In this document: positions 37,437 through 47,722 of the stretch, one piece after another
Numbering within the stretch: the stretch's first letter is position 1
Layout: every line of letters begins with the position of its first letter
Assembly: GCF_003013695.1 (NCBI RefSeq)
Contig: NZ_CP027792.1
Location: 3,182,501-3,246,500, forward strand
Direction of reading: 5' to 3'
Length of the DNA stretch: 64,000 bases
Origin: Pulveribacter suum
GTDB lineage: Bacteria > Pseudomonadota > Gammaproteobacteria > Burkholderiales > Burkholderiaceae_C
Notes under the pieces: model-generated
Told to the model about the DNA's origin: nothing
Database searches by the model: none
The model's input: only the letters and a program-made list of their open reading frames with translations
Program-made: the position numbers and the translations under genes

Positions 37437-37470
37437 AAAAAAACCCGCGCCTGCGGCCGCTACTGCGGGT
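37437..37470 (-). terminator. Terminator of the Ser/Thr kinase gene
   Basis: The stem ACCCGC / GCGGGT is followed by T7 on the minus strand and begins at the stop codon of the kinase gene, so it insulates rplM from upstream transcription. Confidence 0.6.
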
Positions 37471-39334
37471 ACATCTGTTGCTGGCGCGCCGCTTCCTCGC
37501 GCTGGCGGCGCGCGGCCACGCACACGGGGTGGCCTGCCAGCGCGGCGGTCTGGCACTGCTCGTGGATGCACAGCGGCCGCGCCAGGAAGCTGGCGGAGGC
37601 GCAGGCCTCCTGGGGCCCGGCCACGCGCGCGGGGGGCGCTGCACGCGAGGCAGCCGGGCGCGGCTCGGGCGGCGCCGGGGCCTGCACGACCGGCTCGGGA
37701 GCAGGCGGCGGGCGTGGGGCTTCCTCCACCCGGCGCGGGGCGCGGGGCCGCGGTGCAGGCGCTGCCGGCTGGAGCGCAGCGGCCGCTTCGCTGGCAGCGG
37801 CTCCCGCTTCGTCCACCGCTTCGTCCTGCGCCGCCTCGGGCGGCGGCGAAAGCGGCAGCGGCGGCGGCGGCAGGGGCGGCGGCGCCAGTTCGGTGATGAT
37901 TTCGCTTTCGGGCGTGTAGCGCGGGCGCTGCTGCTGCTGGCCCCACCACCAGGCCACGGCCAGCAGCACCAGCAGCGAGGCGGCCATGGCCCCCATCAGC
38001 CGCGCGCGTCCGGCAAGGGCTGCAGCGGGGCCTGCGCGGCGCGGCGGCTGCCCTGCCCCGGGGTGGCCCGGGTCTTCTGTCGCGAGACGCTGCCCGCCCG
38101 CCCTGGATGTGCGCGGCGCAGGCTCGTCCAGCGCCAGGTTGCGCGTATCGGCAAAGGCCGTTGTGTCCCAGTCCACGGCCACCGTTTCGGCAAATGCCGG
38201 GGCGCCTTCAGGCGCCTGCTGCACCGGCGCCTCGGGCACGGTGTCGCCGGCCGAGGGGGGGGAATAAGGCTGGGACAGCGCGGACAGGTCGATGACCTTG
38301 TCACTGGCCACGCCCTGCGCATCCTTGCTGGAGGGCTCGACCCAGACGTCCGCCAGCTCGGCGCGGAAGTCGAAATGCTCCAGCCCGGCCGGGGCCTCGG
38401 TCATGCCCATTTCCTGCAGGAAGGCGTCGATGGTCTGCGGCCGGTCCTGCGGCTGCAGCTGCAGGCTGTGCGCGACGGCGTCGATGAAGGGGCGCGAATA
38501 CTCCACGCCGAACTGCTTGCGCACGGTGCGCGCCACGCGCGAGAACGGCACCATGCGGTCGCGGATGGCGCGCAGCGTGGCCGGCAGCGGCGTATCGTTG
38601 CACAGGCAGCCATGCACCACGGCGCCCAGCGAGTACAGGTCGCTCCAGGGGCCCTGCTGCAGCTGCTGGCCAGCGTCGGTGTACTGTTCGATAGGAGCGT
38701 AGTTGACCTTGAGCACCGAGGTCAACCGCTGCGAGCCGTCGCCGATGACGTGGCGCGCGGCGCCCAGGTCCAGCAGCACGGGCGGGCCCGCGTCCTGCAG
38801 GAAGATGTTGTCCGGCGAGATGTCGCGGTGCAGCGCCTGGCCCTCGTGCAGCACGCGCAGCGCACTGGTCACCGACCACAACAGCTTGCGCAGCCAGGCC
38901 TCGGGCGGCGGCGTGCGCATGTGGGCGCGCGCCTGCTTGAGCGTCATGCCGCCGTACAGCGGCATGACCATGTAGGCGGTGTGATTGGCCTCCCAGAAGC
39001 GGAAGACCTTCACCAGGGACGGGTGGTCGAACTGGGCCAGCAGGCGCGCCTCGCCCACGAAGGAGGCCAGACCCGCCTGGTAGGACTGCGCGTCCGAGGA
39101 CGAGCGCACCCACAGCGACTGCCCGTCGGCACGCCCGGCCAGCGCCGCCGGCATGTATTCCTTGATGGCCACGAAACGCAGTAGGGAATGGTCGAACGCC
39201 TGATAAACCATGCCGAAGCCGCCCACCCCCAGCAGCGCCAGCACCTCGAATTCACCCAGGCGCGTGCCCGGCGGCAGCGCATCGACGTGATGGGCGACGC
39301 TGGCTGGGGTGGCGCGGACGGGGACGGCAGACAT
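37460..39334 (-). CDS. Membrane-anchored Ser/Thr protein kinase
   Basis: This 624-aa Hanks-type kinase has a catalytic domain at about 25-290 (Gly loop GVGGFGMVY, Lys in VAIKEYMP, catalytic HRDISPDN, and DLG in place of DFG). An acidic linker follows, then one membrane helix (about 446-466, MAASLLVLLAVAWWW) and a long Pro/Ala-rich C-terminal segment. The far C-terminus has four cysteines within about 30 residues (ACAS, PLCIHEQC, PVCVAA). The cytoplasmic kinase faces inward while the tail is probably periplasmic. Target and signal are unknown, and no matching phosphatase gene is adjacent. Confidence 0.92.
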   Translation of the reverse strand: MSAVPVRATPASVAHHVDALPPGTRLGEFEVLALLGVGGFGMVYQAFDHSLLRFVAIKEYMPAALAGRADGQSLWVRSSSDAQSYQAGLASFVGEARLLAQFDHPSLVKVFRFWEANHTAYMVMPLYGGMTLKQARAHMRTPPPEAWLRKLLWSVTSALRVLHEGQALHRDISPDNIFLQDAGPPVLLDLGAARHVIGDGSQRLTSVLKVNYAPIEQYTDAGQQLQQGPWSDLYSLGAVVHGCLCNDTPLPATLRAIRDRMVPFSRVARTVRKQFGVEYSRPFIDAVAHSLQLQPQDRPQTIDAFLQEMGMTEAPAGLEHFDFRAELADVWVEPSSKDAQGVASDKVIDLSALSQPYSPPSAGDTVPEAPVQQAPEGAPAFAETVAVDWDTTAFADTRNLALDEPAPRTSRAGGQRLATEDPGHPGAGQPPRRAGPAAALAGRARLMGAMAASLLVLLAVAWWWGQQQQRPRYTPESEIITELAPPPLPPPPLPLSPPPEAAQDEAVDEAGAAASEAAAALQPAAPAPRPRAPRRVEEAPRPPPAPEPVVQAPAPPEPRPAASRAAPPARVAGPQEACASASFLARPLCIHEQCQTAALAGHPVCVAARRQREEAARQQQMYPQ

Positions 39335-39425
39335 GGAAGGGGCAGCGGATCAGCGAGGCAGGAGAGCTTGGCAGCGGTGCATTGTGCGTCATCACGGGCG
39401 ACGCCGCCCTGGTTACCATCGCCGC

Positions 39426-40313
39426 ATGTTCAGTTATCGCCACGCCTTCCATGCAGGCAACCACGCCGACGTGCTCAAGCACACGGTGCTCATCGCCACC
39501 TTGCAGCATGTGCTGCTCAAGGAGGCCGCGCTCATGGTGCTTGACACCCATGCGGGCGCCGGCCTGTACCGCCTGGACGGCGACTACGCCAACACCAGCG
39601 GCGAAAGCGCCGACGGCATTGCCCGGGTGCTGGCCGCGCCCGGCCCGCTGGCGCCCGCGCTGCAGGCGTATGTGGACACCGTGCGGGGCTTCAACCAGGG
39701 CCAGCAGGTGCGTGTCTATCCCGGCTCGCCCTTCATCGCCCAGCGCCTGCTGCGCGCGCACGACCGCCTGAAGCTGTTCGAGCTGCACCCCAGCGACGCC
39801 CGGGCGCTGGAGCGCAACGTGGAGCAGCTCGATGCCGGCCGCCAGGTGGCGGTGCTGCGCGAGGATGGCTTCGAAGGCGCCCGCAAGCTGCTGCCCCCTG
39901 CGGCGCGCAGGGCGCTCGTGCTATGCGACCCCAGCTATGAAATCAAGACCGACTACGGCCGGGTGCAGGACATGCTGCAGGACGCGCTCAAGCGCTTTGC
40001 CACCGGCACCTACGCCGTGTGGTACCCCATCATCCCGCGCCCCGAGGCGCACGACCTGCCGCGCCGCCTCAAAACCCTGGCCACCAAGCTCGGCAAGCCC
40101 TGGCTGCACGCCACGCTCACGGTCAAGGGCAGCAAGATGGCGCCGCCGGCCGCCGGCGACAGCCGCCGCCCCGGCCTGCCGGCCAGCGGCATGTTCGTCA
40201 TCAACCCGCCCTACACCTTGCAGGCCGCCCTGCGCGAGGCGCTGCCGCAGATGGCCGAGCTGCTGGCGCAGGACCGCCACGCCGGCCACACGCTGGAAGC
40301 GGGCGGCGGCTGA
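39426..40313 (+). CDS. rlmJ: 23S rRNA (adenine(2030)-N6)-methyltransferase RlmJ
   Basis: This 295-aa SAM-dependent RNA methyltransferase begins with the family signature MFSYRHAFHAGNHADVLKH. It has motif I as LDTHAGAGLY and a catalytic motif DPSY in VLCDPSYEIKTDY (E. coli has DPPY). It methylates A2030 of 23S rRNA. The start ATG at 39426 is fixed by the conserved N-terminus, not the longer frame. It is divergent from the kinase gene. Confidence 0.95.
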   Translation: MFSYRHAFHAGNHADVLKHTVLIATLQHVLLKEAALMVLDTHAGAGLYRLDGDYANTSGESADGIARVLAAPGPLAPALQAYVDTVRGFNQGQQVRVYPGSPFIAQRLLRAHDRLKLFELHPSDARALERNVEQLDAGRQVAVLREDGFEGARKLLPPAARRALVLCDPSYEIKTDYGRVQDMLQDALKRFATGTYAVWYPIIPRPEAHDLPRRLKTLATKLGKPWLHATLTVKGSKMAPPAAGDSRRPGLPASGMFVINPPYTLQAALREALPQMAELLAQDRHAGHTLEAGGG

Positions 40314-40325
40314 GGCAGCGGGCAG

Positions 40326-41051
40326 CTAGCGCTTTCGCGGCTTGCGCCGCGCCTTGGGCTTCGGGGCGGGCCTGGCGGCCCGGGTGGGCGGCGCCAGCTG
40401 CAGGGCCTCGTCAGCCGCCGCCGCGTCCAGCCCCAGGCTGGAGCCTTCCACCTGCGCCTCCAGCTCCTCGGGGCAGGTGTCGCTGCCCTCATCCAGACGC
40501 CACAGCTGCACCGGCTTGATGCCCAGGCCGACCATGCCCAGCTCCTCGGCGGCGGCGCGGCTCAGGTCGATGACGCGGCCGCGCACGAAGGGCCCCCGGT
40601 CATTGATGCGCACCATGACGGTGCGGCCGTTGACCAGGCTGCGCACGCACAGCCGCGCGCCAAAGGGCAGGCTGCGGTGCGCGGCTGTCAGCTCCTCGCG
40701 GTCATAGCGCTCGCCGTTGGCGGTGCGCCGCCCGTGCAGGCTGTCGGCATACCAGGACGCCTGGCCACTGCCCAGCAGCACTGGCGGCTCGGCTGGCTCG
40801 GCCTGCGGCGGCAGGCGCAGGCCGGGCGGGCCTGAGGCCTCGGCCGGGCCGCGCTCGGGCCTGATGCGCAGCGCCGGCTCCGCCCGCTCGGGCGGTGTCG
40901 CCAGCAACGGAATACTGGGCGCAGGGGCCGGCGCTGCGGCCTGCGGCGGCGCGGCGGCAGGCTCGGGCGTGGCCGCCGGGGGGGCGGCGCAGCCGGCCAT
41001 CAGGGCGGCGGCGGTCGCGGCCCAGAGCAGTCGCAAGGGGGGTGGGTGCAT
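40326..41051 (-). CDS. rlpA: RlpA-like septal ring lytic transglycosylase lipoprotein
   Basis: This 241-aa protein has a signal peptide with lipobox LMAGC, a Pro/Ala-rich linker (about residues 22-75) and the double-psi beta-barrel domain (GQASWYADSLHGRRTANGE; VRINDRGPFVRGRVIDLS). RlpA cleaves naked glycan strands at the septum. The C-terminus is a basic Pro/Lys/Arg tail. No SPOR domain, which recruits many RlpA proteins to the septum, is visible. An alternative ATG lies 30 bp upstream. Confidence 0.9.
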   Translation of the reverse strand: MHPPPLRLLWAATAAALMAGCAAPPAATPEPAAAPPQAAAPAPAPSIPLLATPPERAEPALRIRPERGPAEASGPPGLRLPPQAEPAEPPVLLGSGQASWYADSLHGRRTANGERYDREELTAAHRSLPFGARLCVRSLVNGRTVMVRINDRGPFVRGRVIDLSRAAAEELGMVGLGIKPVQLWRLDEGSDTCPEELEAQVEGSSLGLDAAAADEALQLAPPTRAARPAPKPKARRKPRKR

Positions 41052-41114
41052 GGAGGTGGCGTTCCTGCGTTGCGCAAGCAAGGCACTTTAGCCGCCTGGC
41101 CCGTCTGCCCCGCT

Positions 41115-41957
41115 TCAGAGCTTGAGGCGCTCGCAGATGGCCAGCGTGGCCGCGCTTTGGTTCATGGTGTAGAAGTGCAGGCCTGGCGCGCCGGCGCGCA
41201 CCAGCTGCTCGCACAGCTGCGTCACCACGTCCAGCCCGAAGGCGCGGATGCTGGCCACGTCGTCGCCAAAGCCCTGCAGGCGCAGCCGGATCCAGCGCGG
41301 AACCTCGGCGCCGCAGGCGTCGGAAAAGCGCAGCAGCTGGCTGGCACCCATGATGGGCATGATGCCCGGCACCACCGGCACGTCCAGCCCCAGCCGGCGT
41401 GTGTCCTGCACGAAGCGCTGGTAGGCATCGGCGTTGAAGAAGTACTGGGTGATGGCCGAGTCGGCGCCGGCGCGCACCTTGGCGGCAAAGGCGTTCAGGT
41501 CGGTCTCGGCGCTGCGGGCCTGGGGATGGATCTCGGGGTAAGCCGCGACTTCGATGAAGAAGTCGTCCCCGGTTTCGGCGCGGATGAAGGCCACCAGGTC
41601 GCTGGCGTAGTGGAACTCGCCGCCCAGGCCGTAGCCGCTGGGCAGGTCGCCGCGCAGGGCCACCAGGCGCTTGACGCCCATGGCCTTGAGCTGCGCCAGC
41701 TGCTCGCGCACGCCGCTTTTGGTGGCGCCGATGCACGAGAAGTGCGACGCGGCATCCACGCCCTCGGCCAGGATCTCGCGCACGGCGGCGAAGGTGCCTT
41801 GCTGCGTGGAGCCGCCGGCGCCGTAGGTGACCGAGCAAAACTGCGGCGCGCGCGCATACAGCTGCTGGCGCACGGCGCGCAGCTTCTCGGCGCCCTCGGG
41901 CGTCTTGGTCGGAAAGAACTCGAAGCTGACGGGCAGCGCTGCGGTCGTCGTGCTCAT
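41115..41957 (-). CDS. metF: 5,10-methylenetetrahydrofolate reductase
   Basis: This 280-aa flavoprotein reduces methylene-THF to methyl-THF for methionine synthesis. It starts with SFEFFPTKTPEGAEKL and has SVTYGAGGSTQQGT and CIGATKSGVREQL as family landmarks. It is the last gene of ahcY-tlyA-metF and overlaps the tlyA stop by four bases (ATGA). The shared riboswitch upstream of ahcY would control it too, in line with known ahcY-metF operons. Confidence 0.96.
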   Translation of the reverse strand: MSTTTAALPVSFEFFPTKTPEGAEKLRAVRQQLYARAPQFCSVTYGAGGSTQQGTFAAVREILAEGVDAASHFSCIGATKSGVREQLAQLKAMGVKRLVALRGDLPSGYGLGGEFHYASDLVAFIRAETGDDFFIEVAAYPEIHPQARSAETDLNAFAAKVRAGADSAITQYFFNADAYQRFVQDTRRLGLDVPVVPGIMPIMGASQLLRFSDACGAEVPRWIRLRLQGFGDDVASIRAFGLDVVTQLCEQLVRAGAPGLHFYTMNQSAATLAICERLKL

Positions 41958-42961
41958 GCGGCGCTCCCCAGGTCGGCGTGGATGAAGAATTCGCGGTTGC
42001 CGTCGCCGCCTTCGATGGGGCTGTCCAGCCAGGCGCGCACGCGCAGGCCCAGCTGCTCGCAGCTGGCGCGCAGGCGCTCCTCGACCTGGGCGTACAGGCT
42101 GGCGTCGCGCACGATGCCGCCCTTGCCCACCTGGCCGGGCTGCAGCTCGAACTGCGGCTTGACCAGCAGCAGCAGCTGGCCGCCCGGCTGCAGCAGCGCC
42201 ACCAGGGCCGGCAGCACCAGGGTCAGCGAGATGAAGGACACGTCGCCCGTGATGAAGGGGAAGGCGGGCGTGATGTCCACCTGCTCGCGCCCGGCGCGGC
42301 GGCGGCGCACGGTGGGCAGGCTGCCGGCGGCGCGGGCCTGGGCGCGGGCGGCGCGCTCGGCCTTGAAGGCCTCGACCTCGTGCTCCTTGGCGTCGGCACT
42401 GTCATCGTACTCGTCGTCCACCATGCCGCCGTTGCGCATCCAGGCGTAGGGGGCCTGGGGCTGGGTGTCGTTGTCCTCGGGCTCGGCGTCGATGCGCTCG
42501 CACAGCGCGTCCTCGCAGGCCTCTTGCAGCGCCTCTGGCGTGAGGTGGCGGGCGTTCACGCCCTCCACGCCGACCACGCGGGGGTCGGCCTGCAGCCGCT
42601 CGTGCAGCTGGTTCTGGCCCACATCCACGCCAATGACCTGCGCCGCGCCGTGCGCCAGCAGGCAGTCGGTAAAGCCCCCCGTGCCCTGGCCCACGTCCAG
42701 GCAGCGCAGGCCGGCCACACTGATGCCGGTGGCGGCCAGCGCGCCTTCGAGCTTGAGGCCGCCGCGCGAGAGGTACCTGGCCTCGGACGCGTCCAGCAGC
42801 TGCACCTGGGCGCCGGGCGGTATGTCGTCGCCGTTCTTGCCCACCTTTTGCCAGGGCAGCGTGGCCGCCAGGCGCCATTGCACGCCGGCGGCGATCAGCC
42901 GCTGGGCCTGCGAGCGGGTGGCCGCATGGCCGCCCTCCACCAGAAACACGTCCGCACGCAT
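41954..42961 (-). CDS. tlyA: TlyA-family rRNA methyltransferase with internal acidic/basic insert
   Basis: The protein has 335 residues from the ATG at 42959-42961. The N-terminal S4 domain (MRADVFLVEGGHAATRSQAQ) is followed by a FtsJ-like methyltransferase with SAM motif DVGQGTGGFTDCLL. Family members 2'-O-methylate 16S/23S rRNA and are usually about 245-270 aa. The extra length is an insert at about residues 148-228, acidic at first (DAEPEDNDTQPQ, VDDEYDDSADAKEHE), then Arg/Ala-rich (RRRRAGRE). It sits between conserved methyltransferase segments. It is co-transcribed with metF and probably ahcY, although repeat copies fill the gap before it. Confidence 0.93.
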   Translation of the reverse strand: MRADVFLVEGGHAATRSQAQRLIAAGVQWRLAATLPWQKVGKNGDDIPPGAQVQLLDASEARYLSRGGLKLEGALAATGISVAGLRCLDVGQGTGGFTDCLLAHGAAQVIGVDVGQNQLHERLQADPRVVGVEGVNARHLTPEALQEACEDALCERIDAEPEDNDTQPQAPYAWMRNGGMVDDEYDDSADAKEHEVEAFKAERAARAQARAAGSLPTVRRRRAGREQVDITPAFPFITGDVSFISLTLVLPALVALLQPGGQLLLLVKPQFELQPGQVGKGGIVRDASLYAQVEERLRASCEQLGLRVRAWLDSPIEGGDGNREFFIHADLGSAA

Positions 42962-42976
42962 CGTGCCGTCCTCTCT

Positions 42977-43030
42977 CTTTTTGATAGCTGCTGGCGCTTG
43001 TTGCAAGCCACCTTCAGAGGGCTTTCACTC
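42977..43030 (+). repeat. Intergenic repeat copy 9
   Basis: CTTTTTGATAGCTGC, TGGCGCTTGTTGCAAGCC, then CAGAGGGCTTTCACTC. It lies directly upstream of tlyA, between ahcY and tlyA. Confidence 0.75.
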
Positions 43031-43032
43031 CG

Positions 43033-43073
43033 AAACCGGCTTCTATCAAGCGCTGGCAGCTATGATTTTTGAT
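43033..43073 (-). repeat. Intergenic repeat copy 10 (partial, inverted relative to copy 9)
   Basis: On the minus strand ATCAAAAATCATAGCTGC, CAGCGCTTGATAGAAGCCGG. With copy 9 it forms an inverted pair filling the ahcY-tlyA gap. Confidence 0.8.
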
Positions 43074-43075
43074 GC

Positions 43076-44512
<1,437 letters not shown>

Positions 44513-44595
44513 GGCGGCTCCTGGGCGGTTGGGAAACACCACCGGCCGCGCGAGGCAGGAACGCAGGAAAGAAGTCCGCCGCCCATCGCACGCCA

Positions 44596-44683
44596 GGTGG
44601 ATGAGCGTCGTTGCACAGCGGGCCGGGCCCGATCTCCCGAGCCTCACGCCGCCTGAGCGGGGGCGCTGCAACGCTCCTCGGGA
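44596..44683 (-). promoter_or_regulatory. S-adenosylhomocysteine (SAH) riboswitch upstream of ahcY
   Basis: On the minus strand CCCGAGGAGCG (44682-44672) pairs with GCTCGGG (44642-44636). It is followed by the conserved 3' block CAACGACGCTCATCC, which forms the pseudoknot with the GAGCG/GTTG part. This order and these blocks are the SAH riboswitch consensus known upstream of ahcY in betaproteobacteria. The element ends about 85 bases before the ahcY start and would turn expression on when SAH binds. Confidence 0.92.
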
Positions 44684-44692
44684 AAGGGCCGC

Positions 44693-44698
44693 ATTATA
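44693..44698 (-). promoter_or_regulatory. -10 box of the ahcY promoter
   Basis: A perfect TATAAT on the minus strand lies about 10 bases before the first base of the riboswitch stem, the right place to start a transcript beginning with the aptamer. The -35 would fall inside the end of the MFS gene. Confidence 0.75.
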
Positions 44699-44699
44699 T

Positions 44700-45926
44700 T
44701 CAACGTCCCGCCGCGCGCAGGCGCAGGGCCAGCGCCAGGGCCGCGCCCAGCAGCGCCAGCGCAAAGCCGGCCATGCCCGGCCAGCGCCCGTGCTCCCAGA
44801 ACCAGCCGCCCACCGAGCCCAGCACGCTGGAGCCCAGGTAGTACGCCAGCAGGTACAGCGACGAGGCATGGCCCTTGGCCGCCCCGGCCAGGCGCCCGAC
44901 CCAGCCACTGGCCACCGCGTGCGCCACGAAAAAGCCAAACGTCAGCAGCGCGATGCCCGCCATCACCGCCGCCAGCGGCGCGGCCAGCGTCAGCAGCACG
45001 CCCACCGCCATCAGCAGCACCCCGCCTACCAGCACCGGCGCCCGCCCGCGCCGGTCGGCCAGCGCCCCGGCCGCGGGCGAGGCCACCATGCCGAACAGGT
45101 AGGCGGCAAACACCAGCCCGATCTGCGTTTGCGACAGGCCGTAGGGCGGCAGCGCCAATCGAAAGCCCACGTAGTTGAACAGCGAGACGAACACGCCCAT
45201 CAGCACGAAGGCCGAGACAAACAGCCGCGCCAGCGCCGGCGTGGCCAGGTGCGCGCGCCAGGCCGCCAGGTGCTGCGCCAGGGTCAGGCGCTCGGCCGCC
45301 GCGCCCGCCTGCGCGGCGCGCTGCGCGCGCGGCAGCAGCAGCACGAAGCCCACGGCCGCCAGCAGGCCCAGCACGCCCATGCCGGCCAGGGCCACGCGCC
45401 AGCCCCAGGCGTCGGCCAGCATGCTCATGCCGATGCGCCCGGCCATGCCGCCAAAGGCCGTGCCGCCGATGTACAGCCCCATCGAAAAGCCCAGGCCGCG
45501 CGGGTGGATCTCCTCGGCCAGATAGGCCATGGCCACCGCCGGCACGCCGCCCAGCAGCACGCCCTCCAGCGCCCGCGCTGCCAGCAGCGCGCCCCAGGCG
45601 GGCGCCAGCGCCGCTGCCACGTTGCACAGCGCAGCCAGCGCCATGGAGGCGAACATCAGCCGGCGCTTGTCCCGCCCCTGCGACAGCGCCCCGGCCGCGA
45701 AGATGGCCACCGCCAGGCAGCCCGTGCTGGCCGACAGCGCCAGCGAGCTGCCGGCCGGGCTCAGACCGAAGTACGCCGCCAGCTCGGGCAGCACCGGCTG
45801 CACGCAGTACAGCAAAGAGAAGGTGGAAAAACCGGCCAGGAACAGGGCGGCACTGACGCGGCGATAGGCAGCGCTGCCCGCCTGCACCCAGGTGCGGGCC
45901 GCCGGCGCGGCAGGGGTTTCTTGCAT
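44700..45926 (-). CDS. MFS transporter (YnfM-like)
   Basis: This 408-aa protein has twelve predicted membrane helices, with the family signature near the 2-3 loop ([14 protein letters not shown]) and a repeat in the second half ([15 protein letters not shown]). It matches the YnfM/arabinose-efflux type. The ATG at 45924-45926 begins METP-like cytoplasmic residues before helix 1. Substrate is unknown. Its 3' end overlaps the ahcY promoter region. Confidence 0.92.
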   Translation of the reverse strand: MQETPAAPAARTWVQAGSAAYRRVSAALFLAGFSTFSLLYCVQPVLPELAAYFGLSPAGSSLALSASTGCLAVAIFAAGALSQGRDKRRLMFASMALAALCNVAAALAPAWGALLAARALEGVLLGGVPAVAMAYLAEEIHPRGLGFSMGLYIGGTAFGGMAGRIGMSMLADAWGWRVALAGMGVLGLLAAVGFVLLLPRAQRAAQAGAAAERLTLAQHLAAWRAHLATPALARLFVSAFVLMGVFVSLFNYVGFRLALPPYGLSQTQIGLVFAAYLFGMVASPAAGALADRRGRAPVLVGGVLLMAVGVLLTLAAPLAAVMAGIALLTFGFFVAHAVASGWVGRLAGAAKGHASSLYLLAYYLGSSVLGSVGGWFWEHGRWPGMAGFALALLGAALALALRLRAAGR

Positions 45927-46088
45927 GGCCGCTACTGTGGCACGGCGCGCCCGGCCGGCCGGACGCGCCCTGGTCCGTAGAATTGCGCATTTGCCACTGT
46001 GCCGGCGGGCCCCGCCCGGCACGCGCCCGTCCGACGCGCCGCGCCGCCTGCCTTGCGCCGCGCCCACCACGCCTTTCTCGCACGCACC

Positions 46089-47714
46089 GTGTCCTACGCC
46101 TTTGAAACGCGGCGCCGCCGCACCTTTGCCATCATCTCCCACCCCGATGCGGGCAAGACCACGCTGACGGAAAAGCTGCTGCTGTTCTCCGGCGCCATCC
46201 AGATCGCCGGCGCCGTGAAAGGCCGCAAGGCCAGCCGCCACGCCACGTCCGACTGGATGGAGATCGAAAAGCAGCGCGGCATCTCGGTGGCCAGCTCGGT
46301 CATGCAGATGAGCTACCGCGACCACGTCATCAACCTGCTGGACACGCCGGGGCACAAGGATTTTTCCGAGGACACCTACCGGGTGCTCACGGCCGTCGAT
46401 TCGGCCTTGATGGTCATCGACGCGGCCAACGGCGTGGAAACGCAAACGCGCCGACTGATCGAGGTTTGCCGCCAGCGCGATACGCCCATCATCACGTTCG
46501 TCAACAAGATGGACCGCGAGGTGCGCGACCCGCTGGACATCCTGGACGAGGTGGAGCGCGAGCTGGGCATGCCCTGCTGCCCCATGACCTGGCCCGTGGG
46601 CCAGGGCCGGCAATTCGGCGGCATCATCGACCTGCGCACGCGCACCATGACGGTGTTTTCACCCGGCAGCGAAAAGCGTCCGGAAGACTTCGAGATCATC
46701 CCGCTGGCCGAAGCCGACAGGCTGCGCGCGCGCTTCGGCTCGGTCTTCGACGACGCGCTGGAGAGCATGGAGCTGGCCGTGGGCGCCTCCGCCGAGTGGA
46801 GCCACGAGCAGTTCCTGGCCGCCAAGCTCACCCCCGTGTTCTTCGGCTCGGGCGTGAACAACTTTGGTGTCAAGGAAGTGCTGGACGCGGTAGTGGACAT
46901 GTCGCCCCCACCCGGCCCGCGCACGAGCACGCTGGCCGTGAACAAGCAACCTGTGGAAAAGGTCGTACAGCCTGAGGACGAGGGCTTTGCCGGCGTGGTC
47001 TTCAAGGTGCAGGCCAACATGGACGCCAACCACCGCGACCGCATTGCCTTCGTGCGCGTGGCCTCGGGCAAATACACACCCGGTATGAAGATGCGCGTGC
47101 AGCGCACGGGCAAGGAGCTGCGCCCCACGTCGGTCGTCACCTTCATGAGCCAGCGCCGCGAGGCGGTGGAAGAAGCCTACGCGGGCGACATCATCGGCTT
47201 TACCACCCACGGCGGCGTGCAGCTGGGCGACACCATCACCGATGGCCCGGCCCTGCAATTCACCGGCCTGCCCTTCTTCGCGCCCGAGATGTTCATGACG
47301 GTGGTGCTGAAAAACCCACTGCGCACCAAGCAGCTGCACGAGGGCCTGATGCAGCTGGGCGAGGAAGGCGCCATCCAGGTGTTCAAGCCTGAGGCCGGTG
47401 GCAACATGCTGCTGGGCGCCGTGGGCCAGCTGCAGTTCGAGGTCGTGCAGCACCGGCTGAATACCGAATACAACTGCGACATCCGGCTGGAGGGTTGCCA
47501 ATACACCGGGGCGCGCTGGATCACGGCGGACACGCCGGCCGAACTGCGCGAGTTTGAAAACGCCTATCCGCTGCGCATGGCGCGAGATGCAGCGGATACG
47601 CTGGCGTATCTGTGCACGAGCCCCTACGACGTACGGCTGGCGCAGGAGCGGTTTCCGAAGATCCATTTCCATCCGCTGCGAGAGCATGCGGGGTTGGCAT
47701 TGCAGAGCAGCTGA
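46089..47714 (+). CDS. prfC: Peptide chain release factor 3
   Basis: This 541-aa GTPase recycles RF1/RF2 after translation termination. GTPase motifs are SHPDAGKTTLTEKL (P-loop), LLDTPGHKDFSEDT and FVNKMDRE. The GTG at 46089 gives MSYAFETRRRRTFAIIS, the usual start, and no ATG lies at this point. The 3' end runs into the lower-GC island only 8 bp later. Confidence 0.96.
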   Translation: MSYAFETRRRRTFAIISHPDAGKTTLTEKLLLFSGAIQIAGAVKGRKASRHATSDWMEIEKQRGISVASSVMQMSYRDHVINLLDTPGHKDFSEDTYRVLTAVDSALMVIDAANGVETQTRRLIEVCRQRDTPIITFVNKMDREVRDPLDILDEVERELGMPCCPMTWPVGQGRQFGGIIDLRTRTMTVFSPGSEKRPEDFEIIPLAEADRLRARFGSVFDDALESMELAVGASAEWSHEQFLAAKLTPVFFGSGVNNFGVKEVLDAVVDMSPPPGPRTSTLAVNKQPVEKVVQPEDEGFAGVVFKVQANMDANHRDRIAFVRVASGKYTPGMKMRVQRTGKELRPTSVVTFMSQRREAVEEAYAGDIIGFTTHGGVQLGDTITDGPALQFTGLPFFAPEMFMTVVLKNPLRTKQLHEGLMQLGEEGAIQVFKPEAGGNMLLGAVGQLQFEVVQHRLNTEYNCDIRLEGCQYTGARWITADTPAELREFENAYPLRMARDAADTLAYLCTSPYDVRLAQERFPKIHFHPLREHAGLALQSS

Positions 47715-47722
47715 CTGCCAGC

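Noticed and set aside
46089..47722. prfC as an integration site of an SXT/R391-type element
   Set aside because: Those elements enter the 5' end of prfC. Here the foreign-looking genes follow the 3' end and there is no integrase or direct repeat.
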